A stretch of 64,000 nucleotides of DNA from Limnohabitans sp. Rim11 (lineage in GTDB: Bacteria; Pseudomonadota; Gammaproteobacteria; Burkholderiales; Burkholderiaceae_C): assembly GCF_001269365.1 (NCBI RefSeq), contig NZ_CXOM01000001.1, positions 434,090 to 498,089 of the forward strand, given 5' to 3'. A model generated the notes under the pieces. That model ran no database searches. It was not told the DNA's origin and saw only the letters and a list, made by a program, of their open reading frames with translations. The position numbers were made by a program, and so were the translations under genes. Shown in pieces: positions 32,551-40,874 of this stretch. Numbering within the stretch: position 1 is the stretch's first letter; every line of letters begins with the position of its first letter.

Positions 32551-33774
32551 ATGAAAAAAACAGATTTATCGCCCGTCCAAATTTGGAGCATTTTGGGCGG
32601 TGCGGCCATCATGCTGAGTTTGGCCATGGGCATGCGGCAAAGTTTTGGTTTGCTGCAGCCCCACATGATTCGCGATGTTGGCATTACGGCTGCCGAATTT
32701 TCCTTGGCCGTGGCATTGCAAAACATTGTGTGGGGCGCCACTCAGCCCATTGTTGGCATTTGGGCAGACAAGTATGGCACTCGACCTGTTGCGCTTTTGG
32801 GCGTTGTGATTTACATCATCGGCCTCATCTTTTTAAGATTCGCCGACGCCACTTGGATGGTCACCATGGGCGTGGGTTTCTGCGTGGGCATTGCGCTGTC
32901 ATGCACGGCCTCCAACATTGCCATGAACATTACCGCTCGAACCGTCAGTGCTGCCAAACGCGGTACTGCGATGGGCGCAGTTTCGGCCATCGGGTCTTTG
33001 GGCTTGACTCTGGCTTCACCCATGACGCAATCGCTCATTACCAACGTCAACTGGCAAATGGCCGTGGTCGGATTTATTGGCTTAGCCTGTGTCATGTTGC
33101 CAGCTGCATTCATTGGCAGCAGAGCAGACAAGATAGAACCTGAAGCCGTGGTGGGCAAACCGCAATCGGCCAAAGAAGCCATTGTTGAAGCGCTTGGCCA
33201 CAAAGGCTATCGAGTATTGGCCATTGCGTTCTTTGTGTGTGGCTTGCAATTGGTTTTTATCACCACGCACTTGCCAGCCTATTTAGACATTTGCGGCATC
33301 GACCCTTCTGTGGGCAGCACCACCTTGGCTTTGATCGGTTTGTTCAACGTCATCGGCTCTTACTTGTTTGGATGGCTTGGCGATCGATACTCCAAACGAA
33401 TGCTGCTGGGCGGTATCTACATGCTGCGCTCTTTGGCCTTGTTCGCATTCTTTGCATATCCACCAACACCTGTTAGCACCTTGGTCTTTGGCGCCATCAT
33501 GGGCTCGTTGTGGTTGGGCGTGGTGCCTTTGGTTTCTGGCCTGATTGTTCACTTATTTGGCCTGCGGTTTATGGCGACCTTGGCGGGCATCGCATTCATG
33601 AGCCATCAAGTAGGCTCCTTCTTAGGCGCGTGGGGCGGTGGCTATATTTTCAATGCGTTTGGCAATTACGACCTGGCCTGGAAACTGGCCGTTGCCATTG
33701 GCCTAGCCGCTGGCCTTTTCCAAATGACCATGAACATCCAACCTTCAGAACGAATTCGCCTTCAATCTGCGTAA
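32551..33774 (+). CDS. Major facilitator superfamily transporter
   Basis: About 407 aa with 12 predicted membrane segments and the MFS motif between TM2 and TM3 (GIWADKYGTRPVALLG) and its echo (GWLGDRYSKRMLLGG). Resembles the oxalate/formate or monocarboxylate type. ATG 32551 was chosen; a TTG at 32539 overlaps the cupin stop. It ends 1 bp before hairpin element F. Substrate unknown; the neighbours suggest an organic acid. Confidence 0.85.
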   Translation: MKKTDLSPVQIWSILGGAAIMLSLAMGMRQSFGLLQPHMIRDVGITAAEFSLAVALQNIVWGATQPIVGIWADKYGTRPVALLGVVIYIIGLIFLRFADATWMVTMGVGFCVGIALSCTASNIAMNITARTVSAAKRGTAMGAVSAIGSLGLTLASPMTQSLITNVNWQMAVVGFIGLACVMLPAAFIGSRADKIEPEAVVGKPQSAKEAIVEALGHKGYRVLAIAFFVCGLQLVFITTHLPAYLDICGIDPSVGSTTLALIGLFNVIGSYLFGWLGDRYSKRMLLGGIYMLRSLALFAFFAYPPTPVSTLVFGAIMGSLWLGVVPLVSGLIVHLFGLRFMATLAGIAFMSHQVGSFLGAWGGGYIFNAFGNYDLAWKLAVAIGLAAGLFQMTMNIQPSERIRLQSA

Positions 33775-33775
33775 G

Positions 33776-33996
33776 AAAATAATTGGGGTCAGATCAACAT
33801 TAATTTCTAATCAGTGAGGGCAGAGGCAGAGGGGGGCTCAATAAATGGGGTCAGATCAACATTAATTTACTAGGCGCATAGGCTCCTGTGATTCACAAAA
33901 AATTAATGTTGATCTGACCCCAATTATTGTCAGCCCCCCTCTGCCTCTGCCCTCACTGATTGACAAAATTAATGTTGATCTGACCCCAATTATTTT
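33776..33996. repeat. Hairpin element copy F with type 2 element in the apical position
   Basis: Outer repeats begin at 33776 and end at 33996; the perfect 30-bp stem is 33809-33838 with 33932-33961. The usual 29-nt apical region is missing. In its place (33839-33931) sits a type 2 element like that at 24807-24899, with its own inverted repeats and the GGCGCATAGGCTCCTGTGA core. It lies between convergent gene ends. Confidence 0.92.
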
Positions 33997-34764
33997 TTAG
34001 TCAGCGTAGCCCGGGTTGGTGCGGTCTAGGATGCGCATGTTGGCTTCAAAGTAAAGCCTCTCTCGTTCGCCTCTGGGGTGACGATCGGCGCCAGAAGGTT
34101 TCTGAACGCGTTCTATGACTTCTTCGCTCAAGATGTTCAATGCATTGCCGGTACTCATGGCTAAGATTTGTGTTTGACAGGCTTTTTCTAGCTTGTACAA
34201 ACGGCGATAGGCTTGCGCCACCGTATCGCCAATAGCAACTACACCATGATTTTTCATGAACAACACAGTTTTGTCACCCATCAAAGCTGCCAACCGTTCA
34301 CCTTCTTCCAAGGACGAAGCCAGTCCCGTGTAGGTATCGTCATAGGCAATGCGCCCATGAAAAAATGCCGCAGTTTGGGTGGCGGGCAGCAGGCGATTGT
34401 CTTGCAGCATGTTGAGTGCTGTTGCCCAAGGCTGATGCGTATGCAAAACTACTCTGGCGCCAGTTAAACGGTGCAAAGGCGCATGAATGCTTTGTGCAGA
34501 CAGCTCCACAACGCCGCGGCCTTCTAGTGTCTGACCAGCTTCATTGAAAATCATCATGTCGCTGGCCCTGGCTTCTGACCAATGCAGACCAAAAGGCAAC
34601 ACAAAATATTGATCGGGCCGACCGGGTACACACGCTGTGAAATGGTTGTCGATGCCTTCATCAAAACCATCTAAGACAGCCATGCGCAAAGCCGCGGCCA
34701 AATGAACTTTAACTTGTTGTAAAGCATCTGTTGTGCTAGAAGTGTGTAGTGCGTGAACTGTCAT
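33997..34764 (-). CDS. Class II aldolase/adducin family protein
   Basis: A 255-aa protein with zinc-site motifs of class II aldolases: VVLHTHQPWATALNM (HxH, ~105) and LFMKNHGVVAIGDTVAQAYR (His, ~167), plus a Glu-containing N-terminal core. Relatives are aldolases, epimerases or decarboxylases of sugar phosphates and hydroxy acids. The stop is at the edge of hairpin element F. A single-gene cassette between F and the repeat at 34846. Confidence 0.85.
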   Translation of the reverse strand: MTVHALHTSSTTDALQQVKVHLAAALRMAVLDGFDEGIDNHFTACVPGRPDQYFVLPFGLHWSEARASDMMIFNEAGQTLEGRGVVELSAQSIHAPLHRLTGARVVLHTHQPWATALNMLQDNRLLPATQTAAFFHGRIAYDDTYTGLASSLEEGERLAALMGDKTVLFMKNHGVVAIGDTVAQAYRRLYKLEKACQTQILAMSTGNALNILSEEVIERVQKPSGADRHPRGERERLYFEANMRILDRTNPGYAD

Positions 34765-34845
34765 GATGAAATTCGAAGCATTAGATAAAGTAACCTAAAG
34801 CATAAACAAAGCCTTTCGATTTTCAATCGGTAGAACCCTGATAAC

Positions 34846-34874
34846 AAAGTAATGTTGATCTGACCCCAATTAAA
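34846..34874 (-). repeat. Last single repeat copy in the window
   Basis: AAAGTAATGTTGATCTGACC then CCAATTAAA. The stop codon of the PAP2 remnant (34870-34872) is inside it. No copies follow to 64000. Confidence 0.9.
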
Positions 34875-35286
34875 TCTTGGGGATAAAAATGATGGCACCT
34901 ACGGCGGCGGCGCCTTGGCTGATGATTAAGACGGCTGCTGCGTCTTTGGCGTAGTGCTTGTCTGCCTTGACGCGCGCAACGGCGGTCAGATCGGCCGCTG
35001 CATAAAGGTAGGGCGAAGCTTCGGTGGCATAGTGCTTGTCATAAAAGCGGGCTGCCGCAAAGGCAATGGCAGTTTGACCTGATGGGAAGCTGTCGTTGCC
35101 AGAGCCGTCTGGCCTTTTTTCATGGACCAAAGACCTGAGCGCTTAGGCTGCGACAAAGGAGGTGCCAAGGGCAAGCCGATGGCCAAACCGTCAGACACAT
35201 TACCCCAAGATTGGCGGCCACCTGCGTGAGTCAGGCTGGTGAAGGTGACTGCCAGGACAAGGAGGAATGGATTTGAATGGATTCAT
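34870..35286 (-). pseudogene. PAP2-family phosphatase pseudogene
   Basis: Pieces of one gene lie in different frames: a start MNPFKSI at 35286, a signal-peptide core in the next frame (LLVLAVTFTSLTHAGGRQSW, then NVSDGLAIGLP), and in a third frame the PAP2 phosphatase motif EKRPDGSGNDSFPSGQTA. At least two frame changes and an internal loss (the middle of the domain is missing) are visible; the usual SGHTA His is Gln. Relatives are membrane phosphatases. The remnant ends inside a repeat. Confidence 0.72.
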
Positions 35287-35392
35287 GATTCAGAAGACCT
35301 ATTTTTAGTGTGTCTAGATCGTTTAGATCATCGATTCGTTTGAAAACGGCTTTATTTCAAATGCAGAAAAGGCTTCACCAAAACACATGTCA

Positions 35393-35408
35393 ATATTTTA
35401 CAAAATAT
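35393..35408. promoter_or_regulatory. AT-rich palindrome upstream of the monooxygenase gene
   Basis: ATATTTT-AC-AAAATAT (35393-35408), with outer CACAT/ATGTG arms around it, about 95 bp upstream of the monooxygenase start. Possible operator, for example of the adjacent IclR-type gene. Positional inference. Confidence 0.3.
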
Positions 35409-35500
35409 ACATATGTGATATTGATTTGTACCATCAAATAAAACTTGATAACCTGCCGAACGGTAAGGCATCATGCGCCAACAGACACAGGAGACAAAAA

Positions 35501-37144
35501 ATGAGCTCAGAAAAAACGACACAAAGCAACACTGTTCGCCGCTTGGATGTGGTGGTGGTGGGTGCAGGTTTTGGGGGCATGTATGCCGTCTACAAGTTCA
35601 ACCAAATGGGCTTGAAGATTCAAGGCTTCGAAGCGGGCAGCAACGTGGGAGGTGTTTGGTTTTGGAACCGCTACCCTGGCGCCCGAGTTGATTTGCCCAG
35701 CATCGATTACAGCTTTGGTTTTTCTCATGAAGTCGAGCAAGAGTGGACTTGGTCAGAGCAGTTTGCAGCGCAACCTGAATTGCTGCAGTACATCAACTTT
35801 GTTGCAGACCGGCTAGACTTACGGCGTCATATTCAATTCAATACGCGAGTGACCAGCGCCGAATGGAACGAACAACGCCAAGTTTGGGTGGTCAAGACCG
35901 ACCAAGGCGAAGTGCTTGAAGCCACTTACTGCGTCATGGCCACAGGGCCACTTTCAATTCCCAGAGATCCAGACATTCCGGGCATTGGCAGTTTTAAAGG
36001 CGAGTTGTATCGCGCTGCGCGATGGCCTCATCAACCCGTCAGTTATGCCGGCAAGCGAGTGGGCGTCATTGGCACAGGATCAACAGGCATTCAAATTATT
36101 CAAGAGGTTGGCCCGCAGTCTGGCGAGTTGTTTGTGTTTCAAAGAACCCCCAGCTTCACCATGCCCATGCGCAATGTGAAGCTTGAGGCGAACTATGTGG
36201 CAGAGGTCAAGCGCAACTATGCAGGTCTGCGCGAAATTGCACGTAACAGCCCAGCAGGTGGTAACAGGCCAGCCAGTACTCGCGCGTTTTTCAGTGTGAC
36301 ACCCGAGCAACGTCTTTCTTTGATGGAAGACGCTTGGAAACAAGGTGGCTTGGCCATGTTGGGAACCTTTGCAGATTTGATGGTCAATGAAGAAGCCAAC
36401 GAGCATGTCGCCAATTTTGTTCGAGGCAAAATTGGTGATGTTGTCAAAGATCCAGTTACCGCAGAAAAACTCAAACCAAAGGGCTATCCCATTTTTGCGC
36501 GCAGACCTTGTTTAGACACCAGTTATTACGAAACCTTCAATCTGCCCACTGTCCATTTGGTGGATTGCAACGAAGAAGAAATTTTGGAAATTACACCCAA
36601 AGGCATCAGAACAAAAAATCGCGAAATTGAGTTGGACATGCTCATTTTGGCAACCGGTTATGACGGCTTAACCGGCGCCATGTTGGCCGTAGATGTCAAA
36701 GGCCGCAATGGCTTGAAGGTGAGTCAAAAGTGGGCTGAGGGTGCAAGCTCTTATTTAGGTCTCATGATGGCGGGCTTTCCCAATTTGTTCATGACCACAG
36801 GACCGAATGGCCCCGCAGCCTTGGCCAACATCATTCGCATCAGTGAAAACGACGTCGATTGGATTGCATCTGCCATTGAGCACATGGCAAAAAATAAGCA
36901 GACTGCCATGGAGCCAACAAGCCAAGCCGAGGAGGGCTGGATGACAGTGGTTGCCACGCTGTCAAAACGCTCGCTTTTGAACAAGGCAAAAACATGGTAC
37001 TTGGGCGCCAATGTGAAGGACAAGCCTCAGGGCCTCACGATGTTTGTGGGCGGTTTTCCGAAGTACCGAGAGTATTGCGGTCTGGCCACCCAAGACAATT
37101 ACAAAGCCAATTTCAAATTTGAAGCTGACGCTGCGCGCGTCTAA
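35501..37144 (+). CDS. Baeyer-Villiger-type flavin monooxygenase
   Basis: A 547-aa FAD/NADPH monooxygenase: FAD-binding GAGFGGMYAVYKF near 20, the BVMO-type GGVWFWNRYPGARVD near 53, and NADPH-binding GVIGTGSTGIQ near 190. The BVMO fingerprint appears as FKGELYRAARWP, with Arg where the family has His. It would insert oxygen into a cyclic or linear ketone to make a lactone or ester. ATG 35501 follows AGGAG; longer frames are ignored. The IclR gene starts 16 bp after the stop. Confidence 0.87.
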   Translation: MSSEKTTQSNTVRRLDVVVVGAGFGGMYAVYKFNQMGLKIQGFEAGSNVGGVWFWNRYPGARVDLPSIDYSFGFSHEVEQEWTWSEQFAAQPELLQYINFVADRLDLRRHIQFNTRVTSAEWNEQRQVWVVKTDQGEVLEATYCVMATGPLSIPRDPDIPGIGSFKGELYRAARWPHQPVSYAGKRVGVIGTGSTGIQIIQEVGPQSGELFVFQRTPSFTMPMRNVKLEANYVAEVKRNYAGLREIARNSPAGGNRPASTRAFFSVTPEQRLSLMEDAWKQGGLAMLGTFADLMVNEEANEHVANFVRGKIGDVVKDPVTAEKLKPKGYPIFARRPCLDTSYYETFNLPTVHLVDCNEEEILEITPKGIRTKNREIELDMLILATGYDGLTGAMLAVDVKGRNGLKVSQKWAEGASSYLGLMMAGFPNLFMTTGPNGPAALANIIRISENDVDWIASAIEHMAKNKQTAMEPTSQAEEGWMTVVATLSKRSLLNKAKTWYLGANVKDKPQGLTMFVGGFPKYREYCGLATQDNYKANFKFEADAARV

Positions 37145-37160
37145 TTTGAATGTCATCAAC

Positions 37161-37922
37161 ATGGGTGTGACATCGGTCAAGTCTGCGGTGCGGGTGCTAG
37201 AGGTTTTGGCGCACTTTAGAAATTCGCAGCGCCCGCAAAGCTTGAGAGAAATTTGCCAAGGCCTTGGCTATCCTCAGTCAAGTGCAACCGTGCTTTTGAA
37301 GAATCTCACGCAACTGGGTTATTTGAGTTATGACCGGGGTACGCGTTTGTATTTCCCCACCTTGCAAGTCACAGCCCTGGGTGATTGGATCAGCCATGCT
37401 TTGTTTGGGCAAGGTGAGGTTTTTGAAATCATGCAAGACCTGCATAGCGCCACCGGCGAGACGGTGTCGATTGCGCTGCAGAACGATGTGTACGTTCAAT
37501 ACATTCGCGTCATTCAATCAGTGCATCCTCTTCGCTTTGTGACGGAGGAGGGCAGTATGCGTCCCTTGACACAATCGGCTACAGGCTGGTTGCTAATGGC
37601 GGCTCACCCAGATGCTGAAGTAGAGAGATTGGTTCGAAGGGCCAACATTGCAACCGAATCTCATTCGACAAGGCAGCCGATGGAACTGATGATGCAGCGT
37701 GTAGCCGATGCGCGCCAACAGGGGTGGGCAACGGCAGAAAATATTCCGCTCATTGGGGGTGCCACAATTTGCGTCAATTTGCCAATCACAGCGCAGGGGC
37801 GTGCAGTGGTTTTGGGGATGGGGGGAACCCATGAGCGAATTGCACCGAAAAAGGCCGAATACCTTGCGCTGATGCAAGGCTTGGCCGCGCAATTGTCAAA
37901 ACGCGTTTCACGCAAATCTTAA
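37161..37922 (+). CDS. IclR-family transcriptional regulator
   Basis: A 253-aa protein with an N-terminal winged HTH (SLREICQGLGYPQSSATVLL) and a C-terminal IclR effector domain (GETVSIALQNDVYVQYIRVI, ending near CVNLPITAQGRAVVLGM). It lies 16 bp after the monooxygenase gene and may sense a pathway substrate. The start at 37161 (MGVTSVKSAVRVLEV) is chosen by fit to the family. Confidence 0.87.
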   Translation: MGVTSVKSAVRVLEVLAHFRNSQRPQSLREICQGLGYPQSSATVLLKNLTQLGYLSYDRGTRLYFPTLQVTALGDWISHALFGQGEVFEIMQDLHSATGETVSIALQNDVYVQYIRVIQSVHPLRFVTEEGSMRPLTQSATGWLLMAAHPDAEVERLVRRANIATESHSTRQPMELMMQRVADARQQGWATAENIPLIGGATICVNLPITAQGRAVVLGMGGTHERIAPKKAEYLALMQGLAAQLSKRVSRKS

Positions 37923-37974
37923 AGTTCGGGCAACACAGGTGACAGCACTTCTTGATGCAGCCTTGACAGGTAAC

Positions 37975-37988
37975 TTGCCGACAGGTAA
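37975..37988. promoter_or_regulatory. TTGCCGACAGGTAA operator candidate before the enoyl-CoA hydratase gene
   Basis: TTGCC-GACA-GGTAA is an imperfect palindrome 43 bp before the ATG at 38031. Matching sites occur at 53467-53480 and 53501-53514 upstream of the Liv-type binding protein gene. A related GACAGGTAAC lies just upstream at 37965. Probably bound by the TetR regulator at 38855. Confidence 0.45.
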
Positions 37989-38030
37989 CCTTTTCTACAG
38001 ATCAGATTTTTAGACCTATTTGGAGACACC

Positions 38031-38804
38031 ATGGAATACAACACACTCAAAGTTGAGATTGCAGATTACGTTGCAGTCGTCACCTTGAACCGTCCGCCTG
38101 TCAATGCGCAGAATGCCGAAAACCGCGCTGAAATTACAGAATTGTTTGATCTGTTGTCTGACATGGATGAGGTTCGTGTGATTGTTTTAACAGGATCCGG
38201 CAAGGTCTTTTCAGCTGGTGCCGATATTCGCGAACGCCCTAATTTGGCAGGCAAACCTGGTGCTTACGGGCGCCACAACCGTTTGGTACGTGAAAGCTAT
38301 TACGCGGTGGCAGAGTGCAGCAAACCCATCATTGCAGCCATCAACGGCCCAGCCATGGGCGCTGGATTTGGTTTGGTCATGGCATCAGACATTTGGGTGG
38401 CTTCAAAAGACGCTTATGTGTCCATGCCCGAAATTAACGTGGGTCTGGCGGGTGGTTTAACCTTTGTCCGCAAGTACTTCAGCCAGTCTACAGCGCGCCG
38501 TATGTTCTTTACCGGCATGAAAGTATCCGGCGATGAGTTGTATCGCTTGGGTTTGGTGGAGGCTTCATTGCCCGCAGATCAGTTGATGCCTTACTGCATG
38601 GAGTTAGCACACGAAATTGCAGGTAAGAGCCCAACAGCCTTGCGTTTGGCCAAGGAAGCCGCTCGCATGACCGAAGTCATGCCGGTCAGAGATGCTTACC
38701 GTTATGAGCAAGGCAATACGGTTGCCTTGTCTAAAACTGAAGACACGCGTGAGGCTCAATTGGCATTTTTAGAAAAACGCAAACCCAACTTTGTGGGGCG
38801 TTGA
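38031..38804 (+). CDS. Enoyl-CoA hydratase/isomerase family protein (first copy)
   Basis: A 257-aa crotonase: oxyanion-hole motifs FSAGADIRER near 60 and INGPAMGAGFGLVMASDIWV near 104, followed by EINVGLAGGLTFVRKYF. It should hydrate or isomerise an enoyl-CoA in side-chain or ring beta-oxidation. GGAGAC lies 8 nt before the ATG. Its close paralogue at 58511 shares the GINVGLAGG-type region and the C-terminal LEKRKP..GR. Confidence 0.88.
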   Translation: MEYNTLKVEIADYVAVVTLNRPPVNAQNAENRAEITELFDLLSDMDEVRVIVLTGSGKVFSAGADIRERPNLAGKPGAYGRHNRLVRESYYAVAECSKPIIAAINGPAMGAGFGLVMASDIWVASKDAYVSMPEINVGLAGGLTFVRKYFSQSTARRMFFTGMKVSGDELYRLGLVEASLPADQLMPYCMELAHEIAGKSPTALRLAKEAARMTEVMPVRDAYRYEQGNTVALSKTEDTREAQLAFLEKRKPNFVGR

Positions 38805-38854
38805 AACGCTTGGGTGACTTGATATAAGCTAGCGGTTTGGGTTTGGGAGCATTT

Positions 38855-39529
38855 ATGGCAACTAAAGTTACTAAGAAGACCGTCACTAAGTCAGCAGGCA
38901 AACCTGTTGCCAAAACTTCCCGTAAGACAGAGCTGCAAACTTCGGCTGCAACGCCCAGAGGCGACGATCGTCAAGCCCAGCTGCTTGGCATTGCGTGTCG
39001 TTTGTTTTCAGAACGAGGATTTAACGGCACTTCACTGCGCGATATAGCTGAAGAGGCCAAAGTAACGAAAGCTGCCCTTTACTATCACTTCCCTAACAAA
39101 GAATCACTGTTTGCCAAAATTGTGTTGGAGTCACTGGAGGCCCTGGTCAATCAGGTGCGAGAAGCCTGTGACGAAGCGGGCACACCAGAAGCCAAGGTGC
39201 GCGCTTTCATGATCACCACCGCCGAAAACTACCAGCACAACCGAGAGGCTTGGATCGCATCGTCCAACGCTTTCAGAACCCATGGCGATTCTCCATCCAA
39301 GGCCAAAGCGGTTGCATTGCGCGATCAATACGAAAAGCTTCTTCGCGGCTGTATTCGCGAAGGCATTGACAGCGGTCATTTCCGTGAAGTCGATCCCGCA
39401 ATGGCTGGCAGGGTGCTGTTGTCTGCGGTCAACTCCATGAGCCGCTGGCACAACCCCAAAGGAAAGCTGGCGCCGCCGATCGTTGTCGATCAATTTGTCG
39501 ACATCGTTCTGCACGGTATGTTGGCCTAA
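38855..39529 (+). CDS. TetR-family transcriptional regulator
   Basis: A 224-aa regulator with a Lys-rich, disordered N-terminal tail (~1-30), then the TetR HTH (LFSERGFNGTSLRDIAEEAK, VTKAALYYHFPNKESLFAKI) and a helical ligand domain. ATG 38855 (MATKVTKK) follows GGGAG. In fatty-acid and steroid catabolism such regulators respond to acyl-CoA. It lies between the first hydratase and the dehydrogenase pair. Confidence 0.88.
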   Translation: MATKVTKKTVTKSAGKPVAKTSRKTELQTSAATPRGDDRQAQLLGIACRLFSERGFNGTSLRDIAEEAKVTKAALYYHFPNKESLFAKIVLESLEALVNQVREACDEAGTPEAKVRAFMITTAENYQHNREAWIASSNAFRTHGDSPSKAKAVALRDQYEKLLRGCIREGIDSGHFREVDPAMAGRVLLSAVNSMSRWHNPKGKLAPPIVVDQFVDIVLHGMLA

Positions 39530-39660
39530 TAAAGGCCTGATTGACGCATTGTTTTGGCATGAGAACTAAGGGTTAGCACGGGGTTGGAAACTTACCGGTC
39601 GTAAAGTAAATTAAAGACATTATTTCCCCACCGCGAATCAGTTCGCCAGCTTGCCATCTC

Positions 39661-40872
39661 ATGACCGATTCCAACTTCAATCTCGCTAACAAAGTCGCAA
39701 TCGATTACGTGAAATTCCGTCATGAATTGACAGAGTTCATGCGTACCCATTGTCCTGAATCGCTCCGCAACAAGGTTTGCAGTAATCAAAAAATTGGCCG
39801 TGCCGACTACGCAGAATGGCAGAAAATCTTGCATCAAAAAGGCTGGTCTGCGCCGAACTGGCCCATCTCTGAAGGCGGTACAGGTTGGGATTTGCGCCAA
39901 CGATATTTGTTTGAAGAAGTCAGTGCTGAACTTGATTGCCCACCGCTGTATCACCACGGGCTGGGACACATTGGTCCGGTCATCATGCACTTTGGCACAC
40001 CAGAGCAAAAGGCAAGATTTTTACCTCGAATTTTGGATGGCACAGAATGGTGGTGCCAGGGCTACTCCGAACCAGGTGCCGGTTCCGACTTGGCATCCCT
40101 TAGAACCTCTGCTGTTTTGGAGGGAGACGAATACGTCATCAATGGTCAAAAAATCTGGACCTCTCATGCGCATGAAGCCGACATGATGTACACCCTTGTT
40201 CGCACTTCGACTGAAGGGCGTAAACAAGCCGGCATCACTTTGCTCTTGGTGCCCGTCAATTCGCCCGGCATCGAGATTAAACCCATTCGCACCATCGATC
40301 AATGGCATCACGTCAATGAAGTATTTTTAACGAATGTCAGAGTGCCGGCCTTCAATCGGATCAGCGAAGAGGGGGGCGGTTGGGCCTGCGCAAAGTTTTT
40401 GTTGGACCGTGAGCGTTTGTCGCCCGCCATGGTGCCCAGATTGCTGCGTCAATTGCAGCAAGTGGAAGAGCTGATTAAATCCAAAATCAAATCGGCGGGT
40501 GCAAGCCCCAGTTTGCAGTCGGCTATTTCTAGATTGCTGCATGCCAAGGCTTCGGCCATGGGTGCCAAAGAAATGCTTTTAAGTGCCATCACGGAAGAGA
40601 TGAGTGGCACGTTGCGTTCGTCTAAGTCTTCGGCTTTAAAACTGCATTGCACAGAACTCTCACAGCAAATTTCAAGTTTGGCTTACGACTTGGTGGCGCC
40701 GCAATATGCACAGCGTTTGATACCGCAAATTCCAGCAAGCGATGGTTCGGATGATTTGGACTTAGAGCGTCAGTTGCTGCATACCTATTTGTTTTATCGT
40801 TCTCGCACCATCGCTGGGGGTACCAGCGAAGTGCAAAAGAATGTCATTGCCCGAGATATTTTTGGAGTCTAA
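39661..40872 (+). CDS. Acyl-CoA dehydrogenase, large partner of pair 1
   Basis: A 403-aa flavoprotein: WCQGYSEPGAGSDLASLRTS near 125, EYVINGQKIWTSHAHEADMM near 157, and the C-terminal TIAGGTSEVQKNVIARDIFG. Catalyses alpha,beta-desaturation of an acyl-CoA. It is followed 2 bp later by a second, smaller acyl-CoA dehydrogenase gene, like the heteromeric (alpha2beta2) enzymes of steroid catabolism. Confidence 0.88.
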   Translation: MTDSNFNLANKVAIDYVKFRHELTEFMRTHCPESLRNKVCSNQKIGRADYAEWQKILHQKGWSAPNWPISEGGTGWDLRQRYLFEEVSAELDCPPLYHHGLGHIGPVIMHFGTPEQKARFLPRILDGTEWWCQGYSEPGAGSDLASLRTSAVLEGDEYVINGQKIWTSHAHEADMMYTLVRTSTEGRKQAGITLLLVPVNSPGIEIKPIRTIDQWHHVNEVFLTNVRVPAFNRISEEGGGWACAKFLLDRERLSPAMVPRLLRQLQQVEELIKSKIKSAGASPSLQSAISRLLHAKASAMGAKEMLLSAITEEMSGTLRSSKSSALKLHCTELSQQISSLAYDLVAPQYAQRLIPQIPASDGSDDLDLERQLLHTYLFYRSRTIAGGTSEVQKNVIARDIFGV

Positions 40873-40874
40873 GT

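Noticed and set aside
2365-33996. CRISPR array or retron
   Set aside because: Repeats are far apart with genes between them and no uniform spacers; no Cas or reverse transcriptase gene is present.
37044-37160. Longer N-terminus for the IclR-type protein
   Set aside because: The extra 39 residues overlap the monooxygenase coding end in another frame and do not resemble IclR proteins; the start at 37161 fits the family.
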